Shown in pieces: positions 41,723-50,282 of a stretch of 64,000 nt of DNA; the stretch's first letter is position 1, and every line of letters begins with the position of its first letter. The DNA lies in contig DJGZ01000061.1 in the NCBI GenBank assembly GCA_002433025.1, forward strand, positions 1 to 64,000, in the 5' to 3' direction. The translations under genes and the position numbers were made by a program. The notes beneath the pieces are model-generated. The model saw nothing but the letters and a program-made list of their open reading frames with translations. It was not told the DNA's origin and made no database searches. This DNA is from Bacteroidales bacterium UBA5833. GTDB lineage: Bacteria; Bacteroidota; Bacteroidia; Bacteroidales; Lentimicrobiaceae.

Positions 41723-44104
41723 ATGAATGAAATTGCATATATCGGCGAACACCTTGCGCCAGCCATTACCGGCAGGGCTTTGATCTATCTTTCGCTCATT
41801 GCCGGTATTTTTTCACTGTTCTTTTATTTCCGGTCCCTTAAATCAGGCTCCCTGGATGATCTGAAACAGCGCAACTTCGGCAGGCTGTTTTACCTGATAC
41901 AGACTTTCTCCATAGTCGGGGTGAGTGTTGCTTTGTTTTACATCATTGTCAATCATTATTTTGAATACGCCTATGCCTTCAAGCATTCCTCTTCGCTGAT
42001 GCCTGGCAAGTATATAATTTCCAGTTTCTGGGCCGGGCAGGAGGGTAGCTTTCTGCTCTGGGCTTTGTTTATCGGGCTTTTTGGAATCGGGGCTATGCTG
42101 ACAGCCCGTAAACTGGAAAGTGGTGTTATGTCAATCGTTGTAATTGCCCAGCTGATTCTGGTAACCATGGTTTTGGGGCTGAATTTCTTCGGAATTTCCA
42201 TCGGCAGTGATCCTTTCATGCTTTTAAGGGAAGTGCCTGAGAATGCAGGGCTTGATTTTTTCAGGAATCCGGATTACCTGAGATTTATCCGGGATGGGAA
42301 CGGGCTGAATCCACTGCTGGAGAATCCCTGGATGGTCATACATCCGCCCCTGCTTTTTATGGGATATGCTACTGCGATTTTTCCTTACGCTTTTGCTTTC
42401 GCCTCGCTGGTTCAGGGGGATAAGCGCTACTGGCTGAAACCGGTATTGCCCTGGATGCTGCTGGCCATTGGCCTGCTTGGTACCGGTCTTTTACTCGGCG
42501 GAGCCTGGGCGTATCAGTCGCTGACTTTTGGCGGATTCTGGGCATGGGATCCGGTTGAGAATGCCTCACTGGTGCCCTGGATGGTGTTGGTCGCTGCATT
42601 GCATTATATGCTGCTGTCCTATAAGCGGGATAAGTACTATTATGGCACTTATATTTTCACTTTCCTTGGTTTTATCATGGTGGTTTATGCCAGTTATCTA
42701 ACCCGTTCGGGCGTGCTCGGCGAAACATCGGTGCATGCGTTCGGCGATGACGGTAGGAGTTTTCAACTGATACTGTTTACAGTTATTTTTATATTGCTTC
42801 CGGTATGGCAGTTGATCAAAAACCGGAAGAACATCAAAGCTAATGACCTGCCTGAACTTTTTACCAGGGAATTCCTGATGATGTACGGAGCTATTGTGAT
42901 GTTACTGGCAGCATTTCAGGTGATCAGCACTACCTCGGTTCCGGTGATCAACAAAGTTTTCGGTACGAATATGGCACCACCCTCCGATGTGGTCAACTTC
43001 TACAACACCTGGCAGCTGCCTTTTGCCATTATGATGACACTGCTCCTGAGTGTCGGGCAATATCTGAGCTATGGAAAGAATCACTTTAAAGCTTTTCTCC
43101 GGAATATTATTTATCCGTTTGTGCTTGCCCTGATTGTTGCCATCTGGGGCTTTGTTTCAGATAATGATATGAGTATAGTGCACGGGGTGTTTCTTTTCTG
43201 TATTGTATTTACCATCCTCACTTCCGTAGCCTACCTGTTCAGGTTTGCTTCCGGAAGGGGGAATTCGGCTGCCGGCATCACCCATGTCGGATTCGGGATT
43301 TTTCTGCTGGGTGTGCTGATTACTTTCTCAAATACAGAAACGCTTTCGAAGGGGGGGGCTCCGGGTATGCCGGGAGGCGGAGATAACCTGATGTTGTTTA
43401 AAGGGATGATGAAGCCACTGGGAAAATACAAGATCAACTATTCGGGCAGCAAGGACGTTCGGGATGAGACCTTCCATCAGATTGACTTTCTTGAAGAGGA
43501 CAAAGACGGTGAACTTTATCATAGTTTTTCCCTTTATCCCTCAGTAAAGTATAATTCCATGATGGGAAATGTACATAACCCTGACACGCGGAATATGCTG
43601 AGCGGTGATATTTACATGTATATAACCTTTGCCGAGGACAGGGCCAAACGCATGCCCGATGGATTTGTATACTCGGGAAGCATGGACTTTGCACTTGGCG
43701 ATACGCTCAGGGCAGGGAATGTGCCGGTGGTGTTCGACTCACTGTATATCAGTAACATGAGCGCAAATGCTGAACAGATTTCGATTGTGGCCATGCTGAA
43801 GGCTACGGACAGCCTTGGTGTGGAACAGACTTACCCGCTTAAATATACCGTGAATGGCGGTATGGCCGAAAGCGGCGTTGCGGAGATTCCGGGTTCGGGG
43901 TTGAAACTGAGGTTCGATAAGGTGTCGGAGATTGCCAAAACCATCAATGTGGGGATATTCGAGCAAAAGCCTGAATTTGTGGTTGTAAAGATTCTGCATT
44001 TTCCCTGGATATTTATCCTTTGGGCAGGTTCAATCATTATGTTTACCGGTATAACGGTCGGAATCTGGAAAAGGGCTGTCAAGGCCAGGAATGCAGCGGA
44101 ATAG
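41723..44104 (+). CDS. Cytochrome c biogenesis protein, CcmF/CcsA-like haem lyase
   Basis: A 793-residue inner-membrane protein that presents haem for attachment to apocytochrome c outside the membrane. It has about 14 membrane helices. CcmF-type motifs are present: FWAGQEGSFLLW (102-113), NPWMVIHPPLLFMGY (201-215, with His207 a likely haem ligand) and the tryptophan-rich WWD region GGFWAWDPVENASLVPW (270-286). A large periplasmic domain (about 560-760) precedes the last helix. No CcmH, CcmG or ccsB partner is adjacent; a DUF2520 gene follows after 42 bases. Presence implies c-type cytochromes in this organism. Confidence 0.88.
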   Translation: MNEIAYIGEHLAPAITGRALIYLSLIAGIFSLFFYFRSLKSGSLDDLKQRNFGRLFYLIQTFSIVGVSVALFYIIVNHYFEYAYAFKHSSSLMPGKYIISSFWAGQEGSFLLWALFIGLFGIGAMLTARKLESGVMSIVVIAQLILVTMVLGLNFFGISIGSDPFMLLREVPENAGLDFFRNPDYLRFIRDGNGLNPLLENPWMVIHPPLLFMGYATAIFPYAFAFASLVQGDKRYWLKPVLPWMLLAIGLLGTGLLLGGAWAYQSLTFGGFWAWDPVENASLVPWMVLVAALHYMLLSYKRDKYYYGTYIFTFLGFIMVVYASYLTRSGVLGETSVHAFGDDGRSFQLILFTVIFILLPVWQLIKNRKNIKANDLPELFTREFLMMYGAIVMLLAAFQVISTTSVPVINKVFGTNMAPPSDVVNFYNTWQLPFAIMMTLLLSVGQYLSYGKNHFKAFLRNIIYPFVLALIVAIWGFVSDNDMSIVHGVFLFCIVFTILTSVAYLFRFASGRGNSAAGITHVGFGIFLLGVLITFSNTETLSKGGAPGMPGGGDNLMLFKGMMKPLGKYKINYSGSKDVRDETFHQIDFLEEDKDGELYHSFSLYPSVKYNSMMGNVHNPDTRNMLSGDIYMYITFAEDRAKRMPDGFVYSGSMDFALGDTLRAGNVPVVFDSLYISNMSANAEQISIVAMLKATDSLGVEQTYPLKYTVNGGMAESGVAEIPGSGLKLRFDKVSEIAKTINVGIFEQKPEFVVVKILHFPWIFILWAGSIIMFTGITVGIWKRAVKARNAAE

Positions 44105-44131
44105 AGTTGCCGGAACTGTTTGCGGTTTTTG

Positions 44132-44139
44132 TATCTTTA
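44132..44139 (+). promoter_or_regulatory. Possible -7 element of the DUF2520-kdsC run
   Basis: TATCTTTA, one mismatch from TAnnTTTG, lies 7 bases before ATG 44147, with TTG at 44107-44109 and a 22-base spacer. It supports the shorter start of the DUF2520 gene, possibly leaderless. Confidence 0.4.
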
Positions 44140-44146
44140 CACCGCG

Positions 44147-44962
44147 ATGGCCGTAAAAAAGATCAGAAACATTTCATTTGCCGGAGCCGGAAATGTAGCA
44201 ATCCACCTGGCTCCGGCCATGGCGGGTGCGGGCTTCCGCATCCGGCATATTTTCAGCCGTACTGCAGCGCATGCCCAGTCACTGGCTGACTTTACAGGCT
44301 CCATTGCGTCCACCGACCCGGGGATTATTGATGATACCACTGATCTGCTTTTACTGGCAATTCCCGATCAGGCCATCGGAGAATTTGCTTCCGGACTTAA
44401 AAAAGCTGGTCGTTATAACGGATTGATTGCCCATACTTCGGGTACCTGCCCGTTGTCAGCAATATCTGAGCACTTTGGCGCAGCAGGAGTGTTTTATCCG
44501 CTTCAGACATTCAGCAGGTTCAGCACACCTGAAATCAGAAAAGTACCGGTATGTATTGAAGCGGATTCAGTTGAAACCGAGACCTTGCTGCGTCAGGTGG
44601 CTACCGGTATTTCTGACGATGTAAGGGTAATAGATTCGGAACACCGGGCGTTGCTTCACCTCTCTGCAGTGTTTGCATGTAATTTCCCCAATCATTTATA
44701 CGTCATTGCTTCCCGCATATTGAAGCAGGCCGGTATCGGGGAGGATATATTGCTGCCTTTGATCAGGGAAACGGCCCTGAGGCTGGGCGACACCGACCCT
44801 TTGCTGTTGCAGACAGGGCCGGCTGTACGGGGCGATCTCACAACCATGCAGCGGCACCTTCACCTGCTTGAGGATCAGCCATCGATTCTTCAGATTTACA
44901 AAATACTCAGCGAGAGTATTCAGGAATTTGAAAAGTATAACAAAACTTCAGATATTTCATGA
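44147..44962 (+). CDS. DUF2520 Rossmann-fold protein (ProC/F420 oxidoreductase-like)
   Basis: A 271-residue protein. The N-terminal Rossmann domain begins KIRNISFAGAGNVAIHLAPAM with the GxGNxA dinucleotide-binding loop; the C-terminal helical DUF2520 domain contains HRALLHLSAVFACNFPNHLY. It resembles pyrroline-5-carboxylate reductase-type oxidoreductases, but the substrate is unknown. The start at 44147 is chosen over 44120 because the Rossmann strand follows directly and a -7 element sits just upstream. Its stop overlaps kdsC by 4 bases. Confidence 0.85.
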   Translation: MAVKKIRNISFAGAGNVAIHLAPAMAGAGFRIRHIFSRTAAHAQSLADFTGSIASTDPGIIDDTTDLLLLAIPDQAIGEFASGLKKAGRYNGLIAHTSGTCPLSAISEHFGAAGVFYPLQTFSRFSTPEIRKVPVCIEADSVETETLLRQVATGISDDVRVIDSEHRALLHLSAVFACNFPNHLYVIASRILKQAGIGEDILLPLIRETALRLGDTDPLLLQTGPAVRGDLTTMQRHLHLLEDQPSILQIYKILSESIQEFEKYNKTSDIS

Positions 44963-45480
44963 CAAATTACAAAGAAGATCTTTCAGGGATTACCACTTTT
45001 ATCTTTGATTATGATGGTGTTCTTACCAACGGTGTGGTGCTGATTACCAACTCGGGCGACCAGTTGAGGACCGGACATGTGAAGGATGGTTATGCCCTGC
45101 AACTGGCCATTAAGAGTGGTTACCGGGTGGCTGTGATTTCGGGAGGGTATTCTGAATCGATGCGCCACCGCTGCAACGCGCTGAAACTTACGGATGTTTT
45201 CCTTGGAGTAGAGAATAAGATCAGGGTTTTTGAAGACTATATCCAAAGTATTGGGGTGTCACCGAAAGAGGTATTGTATATGGGGGATGATATTCCCGAC
45301 TACCAGGTTATGCTCAGGGTTGGCATGCCGGTATGCCCGGCTGATGCCGCCGAAGAAATCAGAAAGATCAGCCGTTACATTTCTCACTTCAATGGGGGAG
45401 AGGGATGCGTAAGGGATATCATTGAGCAGGTAATGAAGATACAGGGAAAGTGGATGAATGGAAATGCATTTCACTGGTAA
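44959..45480 (+). CDS. kdsC: 3-deoxy-D-manno-octulosonate 8-phosphate phosphatase (KdsC-type HAD hydrolase)
   Basis: Releases phosphate from KDO 8-phosphate, a step in lipopolysaccharide inner-core synthesis. 173 residues, HAD subfamily IIIA without a cap. Motif I is FDYDGVLTNG, motif II ISGG, motif III the Lys in VENKIRVFED, and motif IV YMGDDIPDYQ. The single-domain size and GVENK pattern fit KdsC. It overlaps the DUF2520 gene (ATGA) and precedes a prenyltransferase by 13 bases. Confidence 0.9.
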   Translation: MTNYKEDLSGITTFIFDYDGVLTNGVVLITNSGDQLRTGHVKDGYALQLAIKSGYRVAVISGGYSESMRHRCNALKLTDVFLGVENKIRVFEDYIQSIGVSPKEVLYMGDDIPDYQVMLRVGMPVCPADAAEEIRKISRYISHFNGGEGCVRDIIEQVMKIQGKWMNGNAFHW

Positions 45481-45493
45481 ATAAAACATTGTA

Positions 45494-46459
45494 ATGAATA
45501 AAATTTTAAGTCAGGGGCTTCTGCCCTTTGTCAGGCTTATCCGCTGGCCCAACCTGATTATCATTATAATTACACAGTACCTGTTACGGCATGCCATTGT
45601 TGGTCGAATATACGAGGCTGCAGGATTGACGCCGGCTATGAGCAGTTTTTTATTTGCCGTGCTGGTGGCTGCAACAGTGTTGATTGCTGCAGCAGGGTAT
45701 GTTATCAATGATTATTTTGATCTGAGGACAGATGCTGTAAATCACCCGGATTCACAGGTGCTTGGCAGAAGTATACGGCAACGCAGGGCGATTATTTATC
45801 ACATTTCGCTGAACGCCGTTGCACTGGTTGCAGGCGTTTTTCTGGCCTGGAAAGCAGGCTCGCTGAAACTTTTCTTTGTTTTTGTAATGATTATGATCTT
45901 ATTGTGGCTCTATTCAGTAAGGTACAAAAAAACGGTTTTATGGGGAAATCTCGCGGTGGCATTTATGTCGGCAATGGTTGTCCTGATAGTATGGTTATTC
46001 GAATTCTTTATGCTCAGGCAACAGCCGGATCAGTTTATTGCGATCTACGGAAGTATGAAAATGATCAGTCGTTTTTTCTTTGCTTATGCAATTTTTGCCT
46101 TTCTGGTCAGCCTGATGCGTGAAATTGTAAAAGATATGGAAGATGTAAAAGGGGATCAGTTGACCGGATGTAATACCCTGCCTGTGGTTCACGGAATAAA
46201 GTCAGCAAAAATTATTTCGCTCGTTACAGGACTTTTTGCCGGGATACTTATCATGATTGCTGCCCTCAGATTACATTCTGCAGGGATGATGTTGCCGGCC
46301 GTTTACTTTGCGACAGCGGTATTTATCCCTTTGCTTTTTATCTGTTACCGGATTATACCCGCCAGTAATAAATCAGATTTTCACCTGATCAGCAATCTGC
46401 TGAAGCTGCTTATGCTTGCCGGAGTGCTGGGCCTGCAACCTCTGGCAATGTCGCTTTAA
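45494..46459 (+). CDS. UbiA-family prenyltransferase
   Basis: A 321-residue membrane enzyme with about eight or nine helices. The first Asp-rich motif NDYFDLRTDAVNHPD (about 76-90) binds prenyl diphosphate through Mg2+; the second is REIVKDMEDVKGDQ (about 210-223). Bacteroidetes members of this type are often labelled geranylgeranylglycerol-phosphate geranylgeranyltransferase, but the acceptor cannot be read from sequence. Other options include a quinone-pathway prenyltransferase. It sits between kdsC and maf. Confidence 0.82.
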   Translation: MNKILSQGLLPFVRLIRWPNLIIIIITQYLLRHAIVGRIYEAAGLTPAMSSFLFAVLVAATVLIAAAGYVINDYFDLRTDAVNHPDSQVLGRSIRQRRAIIYHISLNAVALVAGVFLAWKAGSLKLFFVFVMIMILLWLYSVRYKKTVLWGNLAVAFMSAMVVLIVWLFEFFMLRQQPDQFIAIYGSMKMISRFFFAYAIFAFLVSLMREIVKDMEDVKGDQLTGCNTLPVVHGIKSAKIISLVTGLFAGILIMIAALRLHSAGMMLPAVYFATAVFIPLLFICYRIIPASNKSDFHLISNLLKLLMLAGVLGLQPLAMSL

Positions 46460-46523
46460 TGATGTAAAGTCAAACAATTGCTTACGGTAAACTTCTGTTT
46501 AGCACAAATTCTGAAATCCTGAT

Positions 46524-47120
46524 ATGATAGATCTTAATAGCTCCGGTTTTCATTTTATTCTGGCCTCCCGGTCGCCGCGGCGGCAGTTTCTTTTGGGTGA
46601 AACCGGCCTCATATTCGAAGTGCGGGTAATTGAAACTGAGGAGAACTACCCTGAGAATCTGTTTTGTGAAGAGATTGCCCTTTATGTGAGCAGGAAAAAG
46701 GCGCTGGCTTTCGATATGCATGCATTGCCGGCCACCGCCCTGCTGATTGCCGCGGATACAATCGTATGGCTTGATGGGGAGTGCATCGGTAAACCGCTTG
46801 ATGAGCAGGACGCAAAGATTATGCTTCGGAAATTATCTGGCAAACGCCATACGGTTGCAACCGGAGTATGCCTCAGAACCCGTGACCGGCTGCACTCTTT
46901 TTTTGTTAATACTGAAGTTTTTTTCAGACAATTGGAGTCCGATGAAATTGATTATTATGTTACGCATTATCAGCCACTTGATAAAGCAGGTGCTTATGGC
47001 ATTCAGGAGTGGATCGGTTACATCGGTGTTGAAAGAATAGAAGGTTCTTATTTCAATGTGATGGGACTTCCGGTGCAAAGATTGTACTCAGAGTTGAAAC
47101 AGTTTATACAATATCGTTAG
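46524..47120 (+). CDS. maf: Maf-family nucleoside triphosphate pyrophosphatase
   Basis: House-cleaning enzyme hydrolysing dTTP, UTP or modified nucleotides to monophosphates. 198 residues; starts with the family motif LASRSPRRQFLL. The catalytic region AADTIVWLDGECIGKP and the C-terminal AGAYGIQEWIG are present, the latter fitting the YhdE (dTTP/UTP) branch. Last of the run with kdsC and ubiA, 64 bases after the prenyltransferase. Confidence 0.92.
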   Translation: MIDLNSSGFHFILASRSPRRQFLLGETGLIFEVRVIETEENYPENLFCEEIALYVSRKKALAFDMHALPATALLIAADTIVWLDGECIGKPLDEQDAKIMLRKLSGKRHTVATGVCLRTRDRLHSFFVNTEVFFRQLESDEIDYYVTHYQPLDKAGAYGIQEWIGYIGVERIEGSYFNVMGLPVQRLYSELKQFIQYR

Positions 47121-47282
47121 CTTTTCAACGCTTTCCTCCATTTTCTGAAACGGCAAAATGTCTGAATTTTTGGATTGCCGGGTGTTATTTTATTTTTTTA
47201 CGGATCGAAGTGCTCCGGATTTTCCCGGAGTTTTTGTTTTTACATATATGCCGAACCTGTTCCTGGTGGTTAAATATTTAAC

Positions 47283-47313
47283 TTGACAAAATGTATGGAA
47301 TTCACTAAATTTG
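47283..47313 (+). promoter_or_regulatory. Promoter of the outer-membrane barrel gene
   Basis: TTG at 47283-47285, a 20-base spacer and TAAATTTG at 47306-47313 match the Bacteroidetes consensus fully, 37 bases before the start codon. Confidence 0.85.
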
Positions 47314-47350
47314 TTAGTTAACTGGTTATTAACCGAAAAAAAACAACGCC

Positions 47351-47986
47351 ATGAAAAAGATCCTGTTTTTAATTGCGGTTTTACTCGCCGGCAATCTGAT
47401 GGTTGCGCAGGCGCAGACAGAAAAAGGTAAATGGCTTCTCAATGGCTCAAGCAGGCTGAGCTTTGATTCCGGTAAGGAAAAATACAAATCCGGAAGCACA
47501 ACCAGCGACAGTTACAAGTTTACACGATTGACCTTTGAACCTCAGGTCGGGTATTTTGTCATTGATAAATTACCGGTAGGGCTTTTGATTGAATTATCGC
47601 GTGAAAGTTGGAAAGACCCTGAGGATGATGACAAATCAGTTTACTCTTCATTTATTGTTGGTCCATTTGTCCGGTATTACATCACAGACCTGGATGGTTT
47701 ATGGCCTTACGCACAGGCTGCAGTTGGCATAGGTTCCTATAAGGAGCGTTGGATTCCGGGCGAGGGTGATTCACAGGATGATAAAAGTTCTTTGTTTGGC
47801 TATCGGTTGGGTGTCGGAGCTACTTATTTTGTAAATGACAGGGTGGGTTTTGATGTTTATCTCGGATATGGCAATGATACTGAAAAATATACTTATGAAG
47901 ATGAAGTATCCCGCGATACAGATTATAAGTATATCTATGGCTTTGTCCAGTTTAATCTTGGCATTGTAGTTTCATTGGGCCAATAA
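47351..47986 (+). CDS. Outer-membrane beta-barrel protein
   Basis: A 211-residue protein with a signal peptide at 1-21 (ending AQAQ). Amphipathic beta strands then alternate with short turns and longer acidic loops (WKDPEDDDKSVYSS, GEGDSQDDKSS), and it ends with a strand having aromatic and hydrophobic residues (YIYGFVQFNLGIVVSL). This is the layout of a small eight-stranded OmpA/OmpW-like barrel (PF13505 type). Function (porin, structural or binding) is unknown. It has its own consensus promoter and terminator, so it is monocistronic. Confidence 0.8.
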   Translation: MKKILFLIAVLLAGNLMVAQAQTEKGKWLLNGSSRLSFDSGKEKYKSGSTTSDSYKFTRLTFEPQVGYFVIDKLPVGLLIELSRESWKDPEDDDKSVYSSFIVGPFVRYYITDLDGLWPYAQAAVGIGSYKERWIPGEGDSQDDKSSLFGYRLGVGATYFVNDRVGFDVYLGYGNDTEKYTYEDEVSRDTDYKYIYGFVQFNLGIVVSLGQ

Positions 47987-48020
47987 TTGCTTTGCCTTAA
48001 CTGTTTGTTCAGATCATTGT

Positions 48021-48060
48021 AAACCAGCAGTTTGCCTTAAATTGACTGCTGGTTTATTTT
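48021..48060 (+). terminator. Terminator of the barrel gene
   Basis: AAACCAGCAG (48021-48030) pairs perfectly with CTGCTGGTTT (48046-48055), followed by ATTTTATTT. It lies 34 bases after the stop. Confidence 0.85.
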
Positions 48061-48399
48061 ATTTCTTGTTGTTACATGCATTGGTTTTATGGTTTCATAT
48101 AGGAGTCCGGTGCTGAATTCCGAAAAGTGTATATAAAAACAAAGTTGTTTGATGCAGGCTAATATCCCTGACTTTTGATTTCTGAATCACCACGGCGGAA
48201 TTAATCAGGCTGAAAAACCGTTAGACGCCTGCACCTTCGGGTGTGATCGGAATTGTGAGTTAACACGTGTGGATTTCCATTTACTGGCTATTGCCAAAAG
48301 AGTCAGGATTTTTCTATCACTGTTTCTTCTTATCAATTATTTGTTGATCTTTTAGCTGGATGCCTTCCACTGTTTTAGCATTCACATGCGATCATTGCC

Positions 48400-48407
48400 T
48401 AACTTTG
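48400..48407 (+). promoter_or_regulatory. -7 element of the DUF502 gene
   Basis: TAACTTTG fully matches TAnnTTTG and lies 59 bases before ATG 48467. It lies downstream of the alternative ATG at 48386, which argues against that longer start. Confidence 0.55.
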
Positions 48408-48466
48408 CACTTCCATCCGGAAATTCCGGTAACATTCAGGTTTGTATATTGCTAACAGCTATTTAC

Positions 48467-49084
48467 ATGAAGAATCAGAACAGGGTTTCAAAAAAACTGC
48501 TGACATGGTTTCTGCAGGGGTTGTTATTTACAGCTCCGGTAGCACTGACTATTTACATCATTGTCGTATCATTTACTTTTATTGATGGGATACTGACTGA
48601 TGTAATTTTTAATATTCTTGGTTTCAGAATCCCCGGGCTTGGTTTGGTGGTTATCCTTGCCATGATTACCCTGATAGGATTTCTGGGTTCTTCAATTGTC
48701 TTTAAACCCCTGTTGTCATACCTCGACAAGCTGATCAGTCAGGCGCCCCTTGTTAAGATCATCTATACCTCTATAAAGGATTTTATGTCAGCATTTGTAG
48801 GTAAAGAGCGCAGGTTTACCGAGCCGGTGCTGGTTAAGGTCAGCAGGGAAGCAAACCTGGAAAAAATGGGATTCATCACCCAAAAGGATTTATCGAATCT
48901 TGGCATTCCGGATACAAAGGTGGCCGTTTATCTGCCACACTCTTATAATTTTTCAGGCAACCTGTTTATTGTGCCCGTTGAGAATATCACACCGCTCAAT
49001 GCGCCTTCGGCTGAGGTGATGAAATTTATTGTTACTGCGGGCGTTACCAGCTTTGAGAACAAGACTGCCAAACAGCCAGAATGA
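48467..49084 (+). CDS. DUF502 family membrane protein
   Basis: A 205-residue protein matching DUF502. Two hydrophobic segments (about residues 15-37, LLFTAPVALTIYIIVVSFTF, and 56-78) are followed by a soluble part with PLVKIIYTSIKDFMSAFVG and VPVENITPLNAPSAEVMKFI, both typical of the family. DUF502 proteins occur widely in bacteria and plants (COV-like) without a known biochemical function; a membrane-trafficking or envelope role has been suggested in plants. The start at 48467 is preferred for the promoter reason given separately. Confidence 0.85.
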   Translation: MKNQNRVSKKLLTWFLQGLLFTAPVALTIYIIVVSFTFIDGILTDVIFNILGFRIPGLGLVVILAMITLIGFLGSSIVFKPLLSYLDKLISQAPLVKIIYTSIKDFMSAFVGKERRFTEPVLVKVSREANLEKMGFITQKDLSNLGIPDTKVAVYLPHSYNFSGNLFIVPVENITPLNAPSAEVMKFIVTAGVTSFENKTAKQPE

Positions 49085-49130
49085 ACCAATTGGCATATAA
49101 TTAAGTTTATTAATCAGAAATCTTGATAGA

Positions 49131-49907
49131 ATGAGTAAACCATTGATTTTTATTACCAATGATGACGGGATTCATGCGCCGGGTCTCCGTACCCTGATCG
49201 GAGTTATGAAGCAACTCGGTGATTTGCTGGTTGTTGCCCCTGATAAACCGATGTCGGGCATGGGGCATGCTGTTACAATCACATCTCCGCTGCGCGTAAA
49301 CAAACTCAAAGACGAACCGGGCCATATTGAATACTCATGCAACGGTACGCCTGCCGACTGCGTTAAATTAGGCCAGAAAGCGATTCTCGGGCGAAACCCG
49401 GATCTTATTGTATCCGGTATTAATCATGGCTCAAATTCATCGGTGAATGTGATTTATTCGGGAACCATGGCTGCTGTGCTTGAAGGAGCTATGGAAAACA
49501 TTCCTTCAATTGGTTTTTCGCTGAATGACTACTCATTTCACGCAGATTTCAGCAAATGTGAACCCTACATTTTGTCAATTGCCGGTAATGTGCTTGAGAA
49601 AGGACTGCCGGCCTACACTTGTCTGAATGTAAATATTCCGGCAGCAAACGGTTCGCCGATTAAAGGAATAAAAATTGTACGTCAGGCCATGGCTTTCTGG
49701 GATGAAAAGTTTGAGCACCGGAAAGATCCGCATGAGCGGGACTATTTCTGGCTTACCGGCGTGTTCCGCAACCGTGACGAAGGTGTGGATACCGACGAAT
49801 GGGCGCTGAAAAATAATTATGTTTCAGTGGTGCCGGTGCACTTCGACCTTACATCGCATAAAACCATACCTTTGCTCAGGGACTGGGAAACAGGAAATCT
49901 TAACTGA
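49131..49907 (+). CDS. surE: 5'/3'-nucleotidase SurE
   Basis: Metal-dependent phosphatase acting on nucleoside monophosphates, linked to stationary-phase survival. 258 residues; the metal-binding motif ITNDDGIHAPGL (about 8-19) is at the N-terminus, followed by VVAPDKPMSGMGHA and the conserved SGINHGSNSSVNVIYSGTMAA. Starts a run with a small membrane protein and lpxB. Confidence 0.95.
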   Translation: MSKPLIFITNDDGIHAPGLRTLIGVMKQLGDLLVVAPDKPMSGMGHAVTITSPLRVNKLKDEPGHIEYSCNGTPADCVKLGQKAILGRNPDLIVSGINHGSNSSVNVIYSGTMAAVLEGAMENIPSIGFSLNDYSFHADFSKCEPYILSIAGNVLEKGLPAYTCLNVNIPAANGSPIKGIKIVRQAMAFWDEKFEHRKDPHERDYFWLTGVFRNRDEGVDTDEWALKNNYVSVVPVHFDLTSHKTIPLLRDWETGNLN

Positions 49908-49922
49908 CCCTTCCGGAAGGAT

Positions 49923-50219
49923 ATGTGGAAAAACAATAATTTCTTTATCGGCATGCTGGCTTCACTGTTGCTGACGCTTGCTTCTGCTGCCCTTGTTTTA
50001 CTGGCCGGTCCACCGGTTTACCGTTTGTTGTCACTCAGCGGACCTGAAAATAAACTACTGCTGCTGGCTTTCCTGCCCGGGGTGCTATTGATGCGCTGGT
50101 ACATGCGGAAACTAAGGTTCGACAAAGCCGGAATGGGGGCCTTGCTGATCGTTTTTGTGTCAATTATACTGTATTTTGTGCTTATAGAAGGTGGCGAATT
50201 CAGTATTTACATCTTCTGA
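49923..50219 (+). CDS. Small three-helix membrane protein
   Basis: A 98-residue protein with three hydrophobic segments (about 8-28, 43-58 and 72-90) and a basic stretch between the second and third (RWYMRKLRFDK). It resembles no named family that I can recognise. It sits 15 bases after surE and 63 before lpxB in the same direction, so it may have a role linked to lipid A or the inner membrane. Function unknown. Confidence 0.7.
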   Translation: MWKNNNFFIGMLASLLLTLASAALVLLAGPPVYRLLSLSGPENKLLLLAFLPGVLLMRWYMRKLRFDKAGMGALLIVFVSIILYFVLIEGGEFSIYIF

Positions 50220-50282
50220 TTTGGTTCCAGGCGGCGATTTCATCCGGTTTTTGCCCGTATCCCATCGACAAACTGACAGATC

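Larger units (their letters stand above)
47987..48466 (+). other. Intergenic region before the DUF502 gene
   Basis: A 480-base gap. The left end holds the barrel-gene terminator. A small TTCG-loop hairpin (CACC 48232-48235 with GGTG 48240-48243) and the -7 element TAACTTTG (48400-48407) follow. I see no gene between 48060 and 48400. Confidence 0.5.

Noticed and set aside
48228..48244. TTCG-loop hairpin as a terminator or RNA gene
   Set aside because: The stem is only four base pairs with no T-run, and it is far from any gene end.
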